64,000 bases of DNA, from positions 1 to 64,000 of the forward strand of contig JBAZTW010000003.1 in the NCBI GenBank assembly GCA_041661665.1, given 5' to 3'. Shown piece after piece: positions 1-7,350 of this stretch; position 1 is the first letter of the stretch; the number at the start of each line of letters is the position of its first letter. This DNA is from GWC2-45-44 sp041661665. GTDB lineage: Bacteria > Planctomycetota > Phycisphaerae > Sedimentisphaerales > UBA12454. Both the position numbers and the translations under genes were made by a program. Below the pieces are notes generated by a model, which was not told the origin of the DNA, made no database searches, and saw nothing but the letters and a program-made list of their open reading frames with translations.

Positions 1-401
1 ATTTTTTTTAGTTCATCGATGATTTTTTCAGCAGCCATATCAATTCCGCGTTTTACCTGCATCGCGTTTGCGCCTGCGGTAATGTTTTTCAAACCTTCCT
101 CGAAAATCGACTCAGCAAGAATTGTCGCAGTGGTAGTACCATCGCCGGCGACGTTGCTCGTCTTGCTTGCGACTTCCTTAACCATTTGAGCGCCCATATT
201 CTCGTATGAATCTTCGAGCTCAATTTCTTTCGCTACGCTAACGCCGTCTTTTGTAATGGTTGGCGAGCCGAAAGATTTTTCAAGTATTACATTTCTGCCG
301 CACGGGCCGAGCGTAACCTTCACCGCAGCGGCGAGTTTTCTTACGCCCTGACGGATGGCTTCGCGTGCCTCGGTATTAAAAGCAATTTTTTTTGCTGCCA
401 T
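1..401 (-). CDS. groEL: 60 kDa chaperonin GroEL, N-terminal part (gene runs off the left edge)
   Basis: About 133 residues of the N-terminal equatorial domain are present, starting MAAKKIAFNTEAREAI; the rest lies outside the window. GroEL forms the ATP-driven double-ring folding chamber in the cytoplasm and works with GroES. The nucleotide-binding loop GDGTTTAT is at residues 86-93, with the catalytic Asp87 in the E. coli position. It lies downstream of groES on the same strand with a 73-base gap that contains a short hairpin repeat, so a groES-groEL operon is expected. The family assignment is certain; only the truncation limits it. Confidence 0.97.
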   Translation of the reverse strand, partial: MAAKKIAFNTEAREAIRQGVRKLAAAVKVTLGPCGRNVILEKSFGSPTITKDGVSVAKEIELEDSYENMGAQMVKEVASKTSNVAGDGTTTATILAESIFEEGLKNITAGANAMQVKRGIDMAAEKIIDELKK

Positions 402-434
402 TTTTTAAACTCCTATACTTATGTTTAATAAAAA

Positions 435-460
435 CCGCGTGGGCTAAGAGCCCACCCTAC
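435..460 (-). repeat. Hairpin repeat family A, copy 1 (between groES and groEL)
   Basis: 26-bp copy of a repeat with the palindromic core GTGGGCTCTTAGCCCAC (7-bp stem, 3-base loop). It lies inside the groES-groEL gap. Other copies start at 10711, 23215, 61699 and 63823. Confidence 0.85.
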
Positions 461-474
461 AAAATTTGTATTTT

Positions 475-765
475 CTACTTTTCGATTACTGCCATAATGT
501 CTGATTCATCCATAATCAGGTATTCTTTGCCATCGAGTTTTACTTCCGCCCCGGCATAGCTTGTAAAGAGGACTTCATCACCCTTTTTAACCTGCATCGC
601 GCCTTTTGAGCCATCGTCGAGCAATTTGCCTTCGCCTACGCTGAGCACCTTGCCGCGCTGTGGTTTTTCTTTAGCTGAATCCGGCAGAACGATACCGCCG
701 GCTGTTTTCATTTCAGCCTCGATACGTTCGACAATTACCTTGTCAGCTAATGGTCTTATTTTCAT
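475..765 (-). CDS. groES: Co-chaperonin GroES
   Basis: 96 residues, the normal length for the family (10 kDa chaperonin, the lid of the GroEL chamber). It starts MKIRPLADKVIVERIEAE and carries the mobile-loop region TAGGIVLPDSAKEKPQ and the conserved GKLLDDGS and GDEVLFTSYAG segments. An AGGAG ribosome site lies a few bases before the ATG. It is the first gene of the groES-groEL pair; a promoter-like sequence is at 806-833. No CIRCE operator (TTAGCACTC inverted repeat) was found upstream, so HrcA control is not supported here. Confidence 0.97.
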   Translation of the reverse strand: MKIRPLADKVIVERIEAEMKTAGGIVLPDSAKEKPQRGKVLSVGEGKLLDDGSKGAMQVKKGDEVLFTSYAGAEVKLDGKEYLIMDESDIMAVIEK

Positions 766-805
766 TGCCTAATCTCCTAAAAATAGTTCTTCTTACATTT
801 GTATT

Positions 806-833
806 AATTTACATTAAGCCTATCATATTGCAA
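806..833 (-). promoter_or_regulatory. Candidate sigma70-type promoter of groES-groEL
   Basis: On the minus strand, -35 TTGCAA (833-828), a 16-base spacer and -10 TAAATT (811-806), giving a start about 35 bases before the groES ATG. Found by eye; the position fits but no experiment supports it. Confidence 0.45.
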
Positions 834-1232
834 AAGATATGCCAGAGGATATAATAGAATCGCCCAAAACGCAAAGGCTTTATTATAATGTACTTATAAA
901 AATCGGGCAAAACTGCCAATTCCTGCATATTCGCAGATTTTGGCCTTGAACCCGCCATAATGACAGAAATAAGGTAGTAAAATCAAAAATCAAAAATTAA
1001 AATGCAAAATTACATATTAAAAATAAAAATTTATGAAATTTCGGACAATAAACCCCAGAATCCATAAAAACAATGAGATTTCAAATTTTCGATTACAGCA
1101 TTAAGGTTTATAGGCTGAGCTGGATTTTGTTTGAGATTTGTTATTTGACGGTTGGAATTTATTTTTAATTTTTGCATTTTGATATTTGATATTTATGCTG
1201 ATTGGTATAGCAAAGTTGAAAGAGAACAATAT
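834..1232. other. Intergenic region between groES and the DUF6485 gene
   Basis: About 400 bases with no convincing gene. It is AT-rich and includes runs of the type AAAATCAAAAATTAAAAT (about 980-1030), a simple pattern that recurs near 38850, 44945, 49265, 58595 and 59250. No tRNA or clear terminator seen. Confidence 0.5.
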
Positions 1233-1427
1233 ATGGAATGCAAAAAAAGTAAGAATTTGAGCGTTTGCACCTGTTCGTATTCGGGCTGCGAAAATAAAGG
1301 TATCTGCTGTCAGTGCCTGCAGTATCACCTGTCTTCCAAGCAATTGCCCGGCTGCTGCTTTCCGCCCGATGCGGAAAAAACCTACGACCGCAGCTTTAAG
1401 GCATTCGCAAAGGCGTGGAAACTATAA
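1233..1427 (+). CDS. Small cysteine-rich cytosolic protein, DUF6485 family
   Basis: 64 residues starting MECKKSKNLSVCTCSYSGC. The pattern matches the DUF6485 family: seven cysteines in CxC, C, CCxC and CC groups, followed by LPGCCFPPDAEKTYDRS. The cysteines suggest a bound metal, but no function is established. The reading frame extends further upstream (to 1152), but only the part from this ATG resembles the family. Its TAA stop overlaps the ATG of the next gene (TAATG), so the two are probably translated together. Confidence 0.75.
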   Translation: MECKKSKNLSVCTCSYSGCENKGICCQCLQYHLSSKQLPGCCFPPDAEKTYDRSFKAFAKAWKL

Positions 1428-1831
1428 TGGCGGAGAATATTAAAAAAAGTATTGAAGAAATCGCTCGGCTTGACGGCAGATATTCATTGCGGGCTTTTGA
1501 ATTCATACACGAAGGTCTCGGTCGCACCGTCCAGAAGCAGTATAGCGATGGAGCTGAAAACCAGGGCCCTCATCACATTACCGGCAGAGAACTTTGCTTC
1601 GGCCTGGCGGAACTGGCTACGCAAAAATGGGGCAGAATGGCAAAGGTTGTTCTCAATCAGCTCGGCATAAATTCAACTTACGATTTCGGCAGTATCGTTT
1701 ATCTTATGGTCGAGCATAAATGGATGCACGCAAGACCGCAGGATACAATCGAGGAATTTAAAGATGTCTATGACTTTACACAGGTCTTTGAAAAAGATTA
1801 TCAGTTTGCAAAGTCAGCGGTGAAACAGTAA
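1427..1831 (+). CDS. Minf_1886 family protein (TIGR04138-like), planctomycete/verrucomicrobial conserved hypothetical
   Basis: 134 residues starting MAENIKKSIEEIARLDGRYS. Conserved features visible are YSLRAFEFIHEGLGRTV, HHITGRELCFGLAELA, the WGRMAKVVLNQLGI segment and a C-terminal FDxVYDF-like stretch (VYDFTQVFEKDY). The family is short, cytosolic and of unknown function, and is largely confined to PVC bacteria, which is one reason for the taxonomic reading of this window. A GTG at 1415 in the same frame is an alternative start; the ATG at 1427 is preferred because it overlaps the upstream stop codon. Confidence 0.8.
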   Translation: MAENIKKSIEEIARLDGRYSLRAFEFIHEGLGRTVQKQYSDGAENQGPHHITGRELCFGLAELATQKWGRMAKVVLNQLGINSTYDFGSIVYLMVEHKWMHARPQDTIEEFKDVYDFTQVFEKDYQFAKSAVKQ

Positions 1832-1908
1832 GAAAAAGATAGCCACAGAGATATTATTTTTTTAGACGCGGATTAATACGGATTAACACGGATAAAAAAT
1901 TAGAGTTT

Positions 1909-2478
1909 TTAAGTTATAAGGGCGGTAATTTTTTCAACCACCTGTTCGTGGGTGAGGTTTTGGCAGTCGATAGTAATATCAGCCCATTTTTCATAGAGCG
2001 GCGTTCGGCGAATATATAAATCATCGAGCGTCTGGCCCTTGCTGATTACAACGCCGCGGACGTTCATCCCGTTAGAGATAGACTGTTTTTGACAGCCGTC
2101 AGGCATTTCTGATACCTTGTCTCTAACGGGATTCAAATCGGTGAGTCTTTGCTTTATCATTTCCAATGGCAGCTTGAGATAAATAATTATGCCGATTTTT
2201 TTCAGATGCTTCATCGCTGATTCACTATAGACTGCGCTTCCGCCTGTTGCGATTACGCAGGTGGTTTTATCAATGCAGCAGATATGCTCGGCTTCGATTT
2301 TGCAAAATCTCTCAAGGCCGTCGCTGTCGATGATTTCCTGAAGCGTTCTGCCGAGGATTGCCTGAATAAAAACATCGGTATCGAGAAAGTATCTGCCGAG
2401 CCTTTTGGCAAGAACAACGCCGATGGTGCTTTTGCCCACAGCGGGCATTCCGATAAGAACGATATTTTTATTAGCCAT
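1909..2478 (-). CDS. aroK: Shikimate kinase with an in-frame repeat insertion in the LID region
   Basis: 189 residues. It phosphorylates shikimate in the chorismate pathway; the Walker A loop is GMPAVGKST near residue 10, DTDxFI binds shikimate and ATGGSAVYS is the conserved glycine motif. The expected sequence RLTDLNVRGVVISKGQ is interrupted after DL by 23 residues (NPVRDKVSEMPDGCQKQSIS then NGM) encoded by a 67-bp palindromic element (2066-2132) plus a 2-bp duplication. The frame stays open and the rest of the kinase (GQTLDDLYIRRTPLYEKWAD) is intact. The insertion falls in the mobile LID next to the ATP-binding arginine, so activity is likely but unproven. ATGs at 2487 and 2478 are both possible starts. 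Confidence 0.88.
   Translation of the reverse strand: MANKNIVLIGMPAVGKSTIGVVLAKRLGRYFLDTDVFIQAILGRTLQEIIDSDGLERFCKIEAEHICCIDKTTCVIATGGSAVYSESAMKHLKKIGIIIYLKLPLEMIKQRLTDLNPVRDKVSEMPDGCQKQSISNGMNVRGVVISKGQTLDDLYIRRTPLYEKWADITIDCQNLTHEQVVEKITALIT
2066..2132 (-). repeat. 67-bp palindromic insertion element inside aroK
   Basis: The ends form a perfect 13-bp inverted repeat (ATCCCGTTAGAGA / TCTCTAACGGGAT) and the interior has a smaller pairing segment (CTGTCAAAAACAG). It is flanked by GA on both sides; removing the element plus one GA restores the family consensus DLNVRGV. Length 67 plus 2 equals 69 bases, a multiple of three. It looks like a MITE- or REP-type element; no second copy was noticed in the window. 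Confidence 0.75.
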
Positions 2479-2566
2479 AGAGTTCATAGAGAAAAATAGC
2501 CACAAAGGCACTAAGGCACAAAGAAAATGAAATTACATTTTTTTAGACAACCGCTATTTACAGTCT

Positions 2567-3466
2567 TTATATGGGCGGAATAAATTTCTTTCCGGTAAGC
2601 TGTTCGTAAGCCTCAACGTATTTTGCGCCGGTCTTTTGGCAAATATCATCGGGCAGAACAATACCTTTGCCGCTCTTATCAAAATTTATTTCTTCGAGAT
2701 AGTTGCGGACAAATTGTTTGTCGTAGCTTTCCTGGTCGCGACCAGCGGCATATTTATCCGCAGGCCAGAACCGGGACGAATCAGGAGTAAGAACTTCGTC
2801 TATCAAAATAATTTTGTCGCCTATTACGCCCCATTCAAATTTGGTGTCAGCTAAAATAATTCCCTTTGTCTGGGCATAAGTAGAGGCCTTTTTGAAAATC
2901 GCGATGCTTTTATCGCGGAGATACTCGGCGTTTTTTCGCCCGATAATTTGAACGCACCTGTCGAAGTCGATATTTTCATCGTGTTTTCCGAGTTCTTCTT
3001 TGGTTGAGGGCGTAAAAATCGGCTCTGATAATTTTTCGCATTGTTTCAGACCGGCAGGGAGTTTATGGCCGCAAACGGTTTGAGTTTTTTGATATTCCTT
3101 CCATCCGCTGCCTGCGAGATAGCCTCTTACAACGCATTCAATAGGAAGAACCTGCGTTTTTTTTACGAGCATAGTTCTGCCAGCCAATTGGTCGGGATAT
3201 TGATTAAAAGGCGCAGGAAAATCGGAAGTTTTGTCAGAAATCAGATGGTTTTCGACATCTTTTGATAAAAAATCGAACCAAAATTTTGAAATTTGTGTCA
3301 GAATTACGCCTTTATAGGGAATTCCGTTAGTCATAATTACATCAAAAGCGCTGATTCTGTCGGAAGCCGCGATGAGGAGTTTGTCGCCGAGGTCGTAAAT
3401 GTCGCGGACTTTTCCGTGCTTTGGCTTTGTATTTGGAATCTGAGTTTGCAACACTGTTTTTGCCAT
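2567..3466 (-). CDS. purC: Phosphoribosylaminoimidazole-succinocarboxamide synthase (SAICAR synthetase)
   Basis: 299 residues, single-domain PurC of the longer (about 300) type. It joins CAIR and aspartate in purine synthesis with ATP. Visible motifs are HGKVRDIYDLGDKLLIAASD, SAFDVIMTNGIPYKG, VRGYLAGSGWKEY and LIDEVLTPDSSRFW. The start at MAKTVLQTQ is chosen because GAAAGGGAAA precedes it and because a strong promoter (3492-3520) lies just upstream of that ATG. purB lies about 9 kb away at 12525, so the purine genes are not in one operon. Confidence 0.97.
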   Translation of the reverse strand: MAKTVLQTQIPNTKPKHGKVRDIYDLGDKLLIAASDRISAFDVIMTNGIPYKGVILTQISKFWFDFLSKDVENHLISDKTSDFPAPFNQYPDQLAGRTMLVKKTQVLPIECVVRGYLAGSGWKEYQKTQTVCGHKLPAGLKQCEKLSEPIFTPSTKEELGKHDENIDFDRCVQIIGRKNAEYLRDKSIAIFKKASTYAQTKGIILADTKFEWGVIGDKIILIDEVLTPDSSRFWPADKYAAGRDQESYDKQFVRNYLEEINFDKSGKGIVLPDDICQKTGAKYVEAYEQLTGKKFIPPI

Positions 3467-3491
3467 TTTTTCCCTTTCAAAATTCAGCGGT

Positions 3492-3520
3492 ATGGTAGAA
3501 AACGGCTTACAAATTGTCAA
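3492..3520 (-). promoter_or_regulatory. Candidate sigma70-type promoter of purC
   Basis: Minus strand: -35 TTGACA (3520-3515), 17-base spacer, -10 TACCAT (3497-3492), about 25 bases before the purC ATG. The -35 is a perfect consensus. Confidence 0.6.
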
Positions 3521-3579
3521 GGCATTTAATAAGGCAAAAAACACAAGAATCGCCCCCGAATAAATTCTGTGTCTGAATG

Positions 3580-3606
3580 CTCCCTGCGCTGTCGCTTGGG
3601 CTCTGA
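3580..3606 (-). repeat. Repeat family C, copy 1
   Basis: On the minus strand the copy reads CAGAGCCCAAGCGACAGCGC and continues AGGGAGC. It lies between purC and the small lipoprotein. Nearly the same sequence is at 3954-3982. Confidence 0.75.
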
Positions 3607-3618
3607 AAGCGCCGTCGG

Positions 3619-3912
3619 CTAATTGATAGTGTTGTTCACTGCGTCGCCTGTCTTTTCGGCTGCGCCTTTGACGGCATCGCCGGTTGCCTCGGCTGCGCCT
3701 TTGACAGCATCGCCGGTTACTTCTGCTGCGCCTTTAACAGCGTGGCCGGTTGTTTCAGCGACGCTTTTAGTGGTGTCAACGGTCTTTTCGGCGGCAGTGT
3801 CCACCTTTTTGCCTGCTGTTTGCATAGGGCCTTCACCATCATCGCAGCCAACCAATGCCAGTATGGCCAACGCGACAAGTATCAGTAAAAGTTGTTTTTT
3901 GAATGTTTTCAT
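3619..3912 (-). CDS. Small lipoprotein with tandem 11-residue (LEA-like) repeats
   Basis: 97 residues. A signal peptide with a lipobox (ILALVGC, Cys near residue 22) is followed by a short linker and three tandem 11-mers: AAEVTGDAVKG, AAEATGDAVKG, AAEKTGDAVNN, preceded by a weaker ETTGHAVKG unit. Alternating small and charged residues resemble group 3 LEA 11-mers, which form amphipathic helices; that parallel is inference. No specific function is known. Start MKTFKKQLLLI has an AAGGAA ribosome site. A long open frame on the opposite strand is a shadow of the repeat. Confidence 0.7.
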   Translation of the reverse strand: MKTFKKQLLLILVALAILALVGCDDGEGPMQTAGKKVDTAAEKTVDTTKSVAETTGHAVKGAAEVTGDAVKGAAEATGDAVKGAAEKTGDAVNNTIN

Positions 3913-3948
3913 TTTTAATTCCTTTCTAACCCTGAATAAATTCATGGA

Positions 3949-4776
3949 TTAAATACTCCCTGCGCTATCGCTTGGGCTCTGAAAGCGTCGCCGATTGATT
4001 ATTTTTGAAGCAAGAAAAACGAATAAAGCCAACGGGGCATAAGTTTCGAGGAAAAATAATAACTTGTCAAGCCCATCTGACAGGCAAGCTACAAGCGGGA
4101 TTATGATTGCCGCTATAATTGCGAGACCACGAGTCAAATTGAATTGAGGGAGTTTTAATCGCTGCCATCTGCCGTCCAATTGCATCGCGAGCCAGCCGGC
4201 AAAAATGCCAATCCCGGCACCGGCAAAAACATCGGATGGATAGTGCGCCATTTTAGTTACTCTCAGCAGGGCTACTGCGGCAGATGCGGCCAGGAACAAA
4301 GTCGTCCATCGCCAGGACACAAAGAACGCTGCCGCTGTCGCTACGGCAAAAATCGAAGCGGTGTCGCCGGAAGGGAACGATACTCCTGTTAAATCAGATT
4401 GTTTTTCCGCTGTTTGAGCGGCGTTAATAACATCTCGCGGACGGGGTCTTTTTACGCTGTATTTCAGAGGCGTTACAATTACAAAAACCATAATCATCGC
4501 GAGAAATGCAACAAGAACCGGCTGCTGTTTTTTTGTTGATATAAACCAGACGAGCAGCAGCCATATCGGCAGCCATGTTTTTCCCAGCCAGGCAATAGCC
4601 TGCGCCAGAAAATTGTCGTCCCAGTTGACAGGCGTTTTGGATAATAATGTGAAAATACGCTGGTCCAGATTGAAATACGACCAAACACTGAACAGTCCGC
4701 AAGCAGCAATCAGGCACAGAATAAACATATCCCTGCCGGAGAAGTTTAACTTTGATATTCTTTTGTTATCAACCAT
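3949..4776 (-). CDS. PAP2 superfamily membrane phosphatase
   Basis: 275 residues with about six membrane segments. The three PAP2 motifs are present: K105-x6-R112-P113 (KYSVKRPRP), PSGD at 135-138 and R172-x5-H178-x3-D182. The family removes phosphate from lipid phosphates such as undecaprenyl pyrophosphate or phosphatidylglycerophosphate at the membrane surface. The usual PSGH histidine, which protonates the leaving group, is Asp here. The last residues FQSPSDSAGSI are encoded by repeat family C, so the native C-terminus was replaced. The neighbouring ArnT-like transferase also uses lipid-phosphate chemistry. Exact substrate unknown. Confidence 0.85.
   Translation of the reverse strand: MVDNKRISKLNFSGRDMFILCLIAACGLFSVWSYFNLDQRIFTLLSKTPVNWDDNFLAQAIAWLGKTWLPIWLLLVWFISTKKQQPVLVAFLAMIMVFVIVTPLKYSVKRPRPRDVINAAQTAEKQSDLTGVSFPSGDTASIFAVATAAAFFVSWRWTTLFLAASAAVALLRVTKMAHYPSDVFAGAGIGIFAGWLAMQLDGRWQRLKLPQFNLTRGLAIIAAIIIPLVACLSDGLDKLLFFLETYAPLALFVFLASKIINRRRFQSPSDSAGSI
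3954..3982 (-). repeat. Repeat family C, copy 2 (encodes the PAP2 C-terminus)
   Basis: Minus strand reads CAGAGCCCAAGCGATAGCGC then AGGGAGT; in the PAP2 frame this gives QSPSDSAGS. The stop codon follows at once. Confidence 0.75.
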
Positions 4777-4847
4777 TTTTTTGCCTTAGTCGAATTTTCC
4801 AAATATTTTTTAGACGAGATTGCTTCGCTTCGCTTGCAATGACATAA

Positions 4848-4867
4848 CCCCCGAATAAATTCGGGGG
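4848..4867. repeat. 20-bp perfect palindrome
   Basis: CCCCCGAATAAATTCGGGGG lies between the PAP2 and glycosyltransferase genes, next to GCAATGACA-type filler sequence. Part of it (CCCCCGAATAAATTC) recurs at about 3553. It can form a hairpin but has no T-run. Confidence 0.6.
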
Positions 4868-4912
4868 CTAAATATCGTCGCCTGAACGGCGACGGCTAAA
4901 CGACTTCATATG

Positions 4913-6508
4913 TTATTGTGATTTTCGGAACAAAGCGCCTGCGATATTTACCTCCAATTGCGCCTCGGCCTTATCATTATAATAAACCATATTGAACCGG
5001 TTATCTGATTGGAGTTCTTTTAAATCGTTCTCAGTGGCAAGAATCCAGGCGCCTTTATCATAATCCTGATAAATTATATTTATGTCGTTCACTTCGGGGA
5101 TGTCTTTTGCGAAATAATGAACCACTCTGTTTGAAACGTGGTTATACGCCACCAGTTTATCTGTTGATGGTATTCTTTTTGATAGTTCAAGGCCGAATTT
5201 TTTGGTATAATTGTTATCATCAAATGGGATTGACAGACTGATAAAGCATATTACAAGCAGAGAATACCCTCCAAAGATTAATCCGCAGCCGAGAGTTTTT
5301 TTGTTTTTTGCAAATGCCGCCGAAATTCCCGCTATTATTATAATTGCTGTTATGCCAAGAATCATCGCTTCAGGAAGAAGTTGAGAGTATTTGACGGCAA
5401 AGTAAATCATACCTGCGATTATGGCGAGGGTAATAATTATTATATGGTAAATGAGAAAATTTTTGGCAAATTTTTCAGTAAAAGCTTTTCTGATGAAAAC
5501 CATATCTTCCAAAACAATTCCAATTAAGACGGCCAGAACAGGCACGACAGGCAGCATATAATGTTTGCGTTTGCCTGCTGAGATGGTCAAAAAGATTAAG
5601 TCTGCTGCAAAACAAAGCCAGAGAAAGAGCATAACTTTTTGTTTTTTTTCCCAGATTTTGTAAAAGGGCGATATTAAGGCAACGGGAGCAAAAGCAACCC
5701 ATGGGGCAGCAAACGCAAAGGTATAAAGTATGTATAAATAAAACGGGTAATTACCGACGGCGTATTTGCCGAACAAACGGTCATAAAAGTTATGTTTCCA
5801 TACGACTAAATCCCAGTTCACTCTATGGCCGATAGCAAGCGGCCAGGGCAATACGATAGCAAGAAAGATAATTACGCCTGCGATTGGCAGGAGTTTGGGT
5901 ATTATTTTCCATTGCCTGAATATGACAATATATAAAAACAGCGGAATTGAAACTAATGGAAGCGGGATTGGGCCTTTAGCAAGCATTGCCAGACCAAAAC
6001 TTATCCAGAAAACAAGCATTTGAATAATTTGTTTTTTTCGGGATTGTTCGATGACAGCAGAGTAGAAAGTAAGAAAGCATAAAGTTATGAAAAAGGTAAG
6101 AAGCATTTCCGGTCTTGCGTTATGAGCGTAATTGATATAGCCAAAAGATGTCGCCCATACCAGAGCGGATATTATCGCAATCCGTGGAGACAGCCATTGT
6201 TTGACAAAATATAAAATAGCCATCGCGGATAAAAACGCGGATAATGCGCTTGGAAATCTTGCGGTAAAGTCGTCTATTTTGCCTGTTATTTTTCCCAGGC
6301 CGGCTACGAGCCAGTAAGAAAGCGGCGTTTTTTCAAGTCTAAGCTGTCCATTACATTGGGGCAGAACCCAATCGTTATTCTGAAGCATTTTTCGTGCGGT
6401 AACTGAAACAAAACATTCGTGATTTTCCATTGCCCTGCTGGAAATACCCCAGATGGCGGTCAGCCCCGACAGGATTAATATTAAAATCAAAATAATTTTA
6501 TTTTTCAT
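4913..6508 (-). CDS. ArnT-like membrane glycosyltransferase (GT39/PMT family)
   Basis: 531 residues with about 12 membrane segments. The N-terminal region contains the family segment NGQLRLEKTPLSYWL (usually KPPL, here KTPL) and DDFTARFPSALSAF, typical of ArnT and related polyprenyl-phosphate-sugar transferases that act on the periplasmic side. The acceptor, lipid A or protein, cannot be told. The first loop reads RAMENHECFV instead of the usual acidic DE pair found after the first helix, though E30 and E33 lie close by. Its start is 2 bases after the stop of the PTPS gene (TTGAATATG); a TTG at 6514 is an alternative start. Confidence 0.85.
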   Translation of the reverse strand: MKNKIILILILILSGLTAIWGISSRAMENHECFVSVTARKMLQNNDWVLPQCNGQLRLEKTPLSYWLVAGLGKITGKIDDFTARFPSALSAFLSAMAILYFVKQWLSPRIAIISALVWATSFGYINYAHNARPEMLLTFFITLCFLTFYSAVIEQSRKKQIIQMLVFWISFGLAMLAKGPIPLPLVSIPLFLYIVIFRQWKIIPKLLPIAGVIIFLAIVLPWPLAIGHRVNWDLVVWKHNFYDRLFGKYAVGNYPFYLYILYTFAFAAPWVAFAPVALISPFYKIWEKKQKVMLFLWLCFAADLIFLTISAGKRKHYMLPVVPVLAVLIGIVLEDMVFIRKAFTEKFAKNFLIYHIIIITLAIIAGMIYFAVKYSQLLPEAMILGITAIIIIAGISAAFAKNKKTLGCGLIFGGYSLLVICFISLSIPFDDNNYTKKFGLELSKRIPSTDKLVAYNHVSNRVVHYFAKDIPEVNDINIIYQDYDKGAWILATENDLKELQSDNRFNMVYYNDKAEAQLEVNIAGALFRKSQ

Positions 6509-6510
6509 AT

Positions 6511-7350
6511 TCAACTCTCCATATTATTTATCGCTGATGTGCAGGTGCAAAATGTTCTGTCGCTTTCCCAGATTGTTACGCTGTCGAGGGTGCAGTCGGA
6601 AAATTTGCCGTTGAGACAATTGAACGCAAATTCGGAGATGTTTTCGACGGTGGGGTTAGCTTTTGCAAAGTGGGGGACATCGGTATTGAGGTTTTTATGG
6701 TCAACGATACTGATGAACTCTTTTTTAACAATGGCTTCAAATTCGCCGGCCTTTATGGCGGAATTCTCCTGTCGCTTTCGCTCCAGGCTCTGTTGAGATT
6801 TTACGGTTACTTCGACGATGTAATTGTGGCCATGGCCTGTGCGGTTGGCGCATTTGCCGAAGACAGCATCATTTTCGGTATTGGTGAATTTTTTGTTCCA
6901 GAGAGTATGACTTGCTGCGAATTCAAATTTTTCAGAAAAGTAGAGCATATTTCCATTCCTTTCCCTTATGGCGAGCTTTCTTGCAGGCATTATTTCGAGA
7001 GTGAGATTACTTATTTTTGCCGGCAGAAATTTATTTTCAAGCACAGACCAGGTTTTGCTCAACAGACAGACGACGTGTTCAAAAGTTATTTCCTGTTTGG
7101 CTGAGAATTTTTGTTTTATAAAATTATCGAAAATTTTCACGCCCTCGTCCCTGACGACTCTGTCAATATCAACGACATTGACAACAAAACCAGTGTTGGG
7201 ATTTATTTTGCTTTCGAGTTGCACCCAGAGCGCAAGATATAATCCGAGAACGTTTGTCGTTGGTTTTGCGCAGTATGAATTTTCGCCTATTTCCATAGAC
7301 TCGGCGAATGGATTAATAGCGAACCTTATTTGTCTTGCAAGTTTATACAT
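6511..7350 (-). CDS. Two-domain 6-pyruvoyl-tetrahydropterin synthase family protein (PTPS-II type motif)
   Basis: 279 residues with two T-fold units. Residues 1-130 form a degenerate unit (NPNTGFVVNVVDIDRVV) with no catalytic residues; 131-279 is the active one. It has zinc ligands H148, H173 and H175, catalytic C167 in CxxxxxHGH (CANRTGHGH), the DHKNLN motif at 217-222 and E262. The C-x5-HGH spacing is that of PTPS-II/eukaryotic-type enzymes rather than the C-x3-HGH of QueD. Residues 185-197 (QQSLERKRQENSA) come from a repeat and replace the usual DPxTGMV segment. It overlaps folE by 8 bases, so the product of FolE is probably its substrate. Confidence 0.85.
   Translation of the reverse strand: MYKLARQIRFAINPFAESMEIGENSYCAKPTTNVLGLYLALWVQLESKINPNTGFVVNVVDIDRVVRDEGVKIFDNFIKQKFSAKQEITFEHVVCLLSKTWSVLENKFLPAKISNLTLEIMPARKLAIRERNGNMLYFSEKFEFAASHTLWNKKFTNTENDAVFGKCANRTGHGHNYIVEVTVKSQQSLERKRQENSAIKAGEFEAIVKKEFISIVDHKNLNTDVPHFAKANPTVENISEFAFNCLNGKFSDCTLDSVTIWESDRTFCTCTSAINNMES
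6768..6792 (-). repeat. Repeat family C' copy inside the PTPS gene
   Basis: Minus strand CAGAGCCTGGAGCGAAAGCG then ACAGG, translated as QSLERKRQ. Related copies lie in intergenic DNA at 17905, 38885 and 56185. Confidence 0.75.

Noticed and set aside
766..900. CIRCE operator upstream of groES
   Set aside because: No TTAGCACTC-N9-GAGTGCTAA inverted repeat or close variant was found.
3623..3952. Open frame of 109 codons opposite the small lipoprotein
   Set aside because: It is the antisense of the 11-residue repeats and gives a repeated TASPVxSAAPL peptide; the minus-strand frame has a signal peptide, lipobox and ribosome site.
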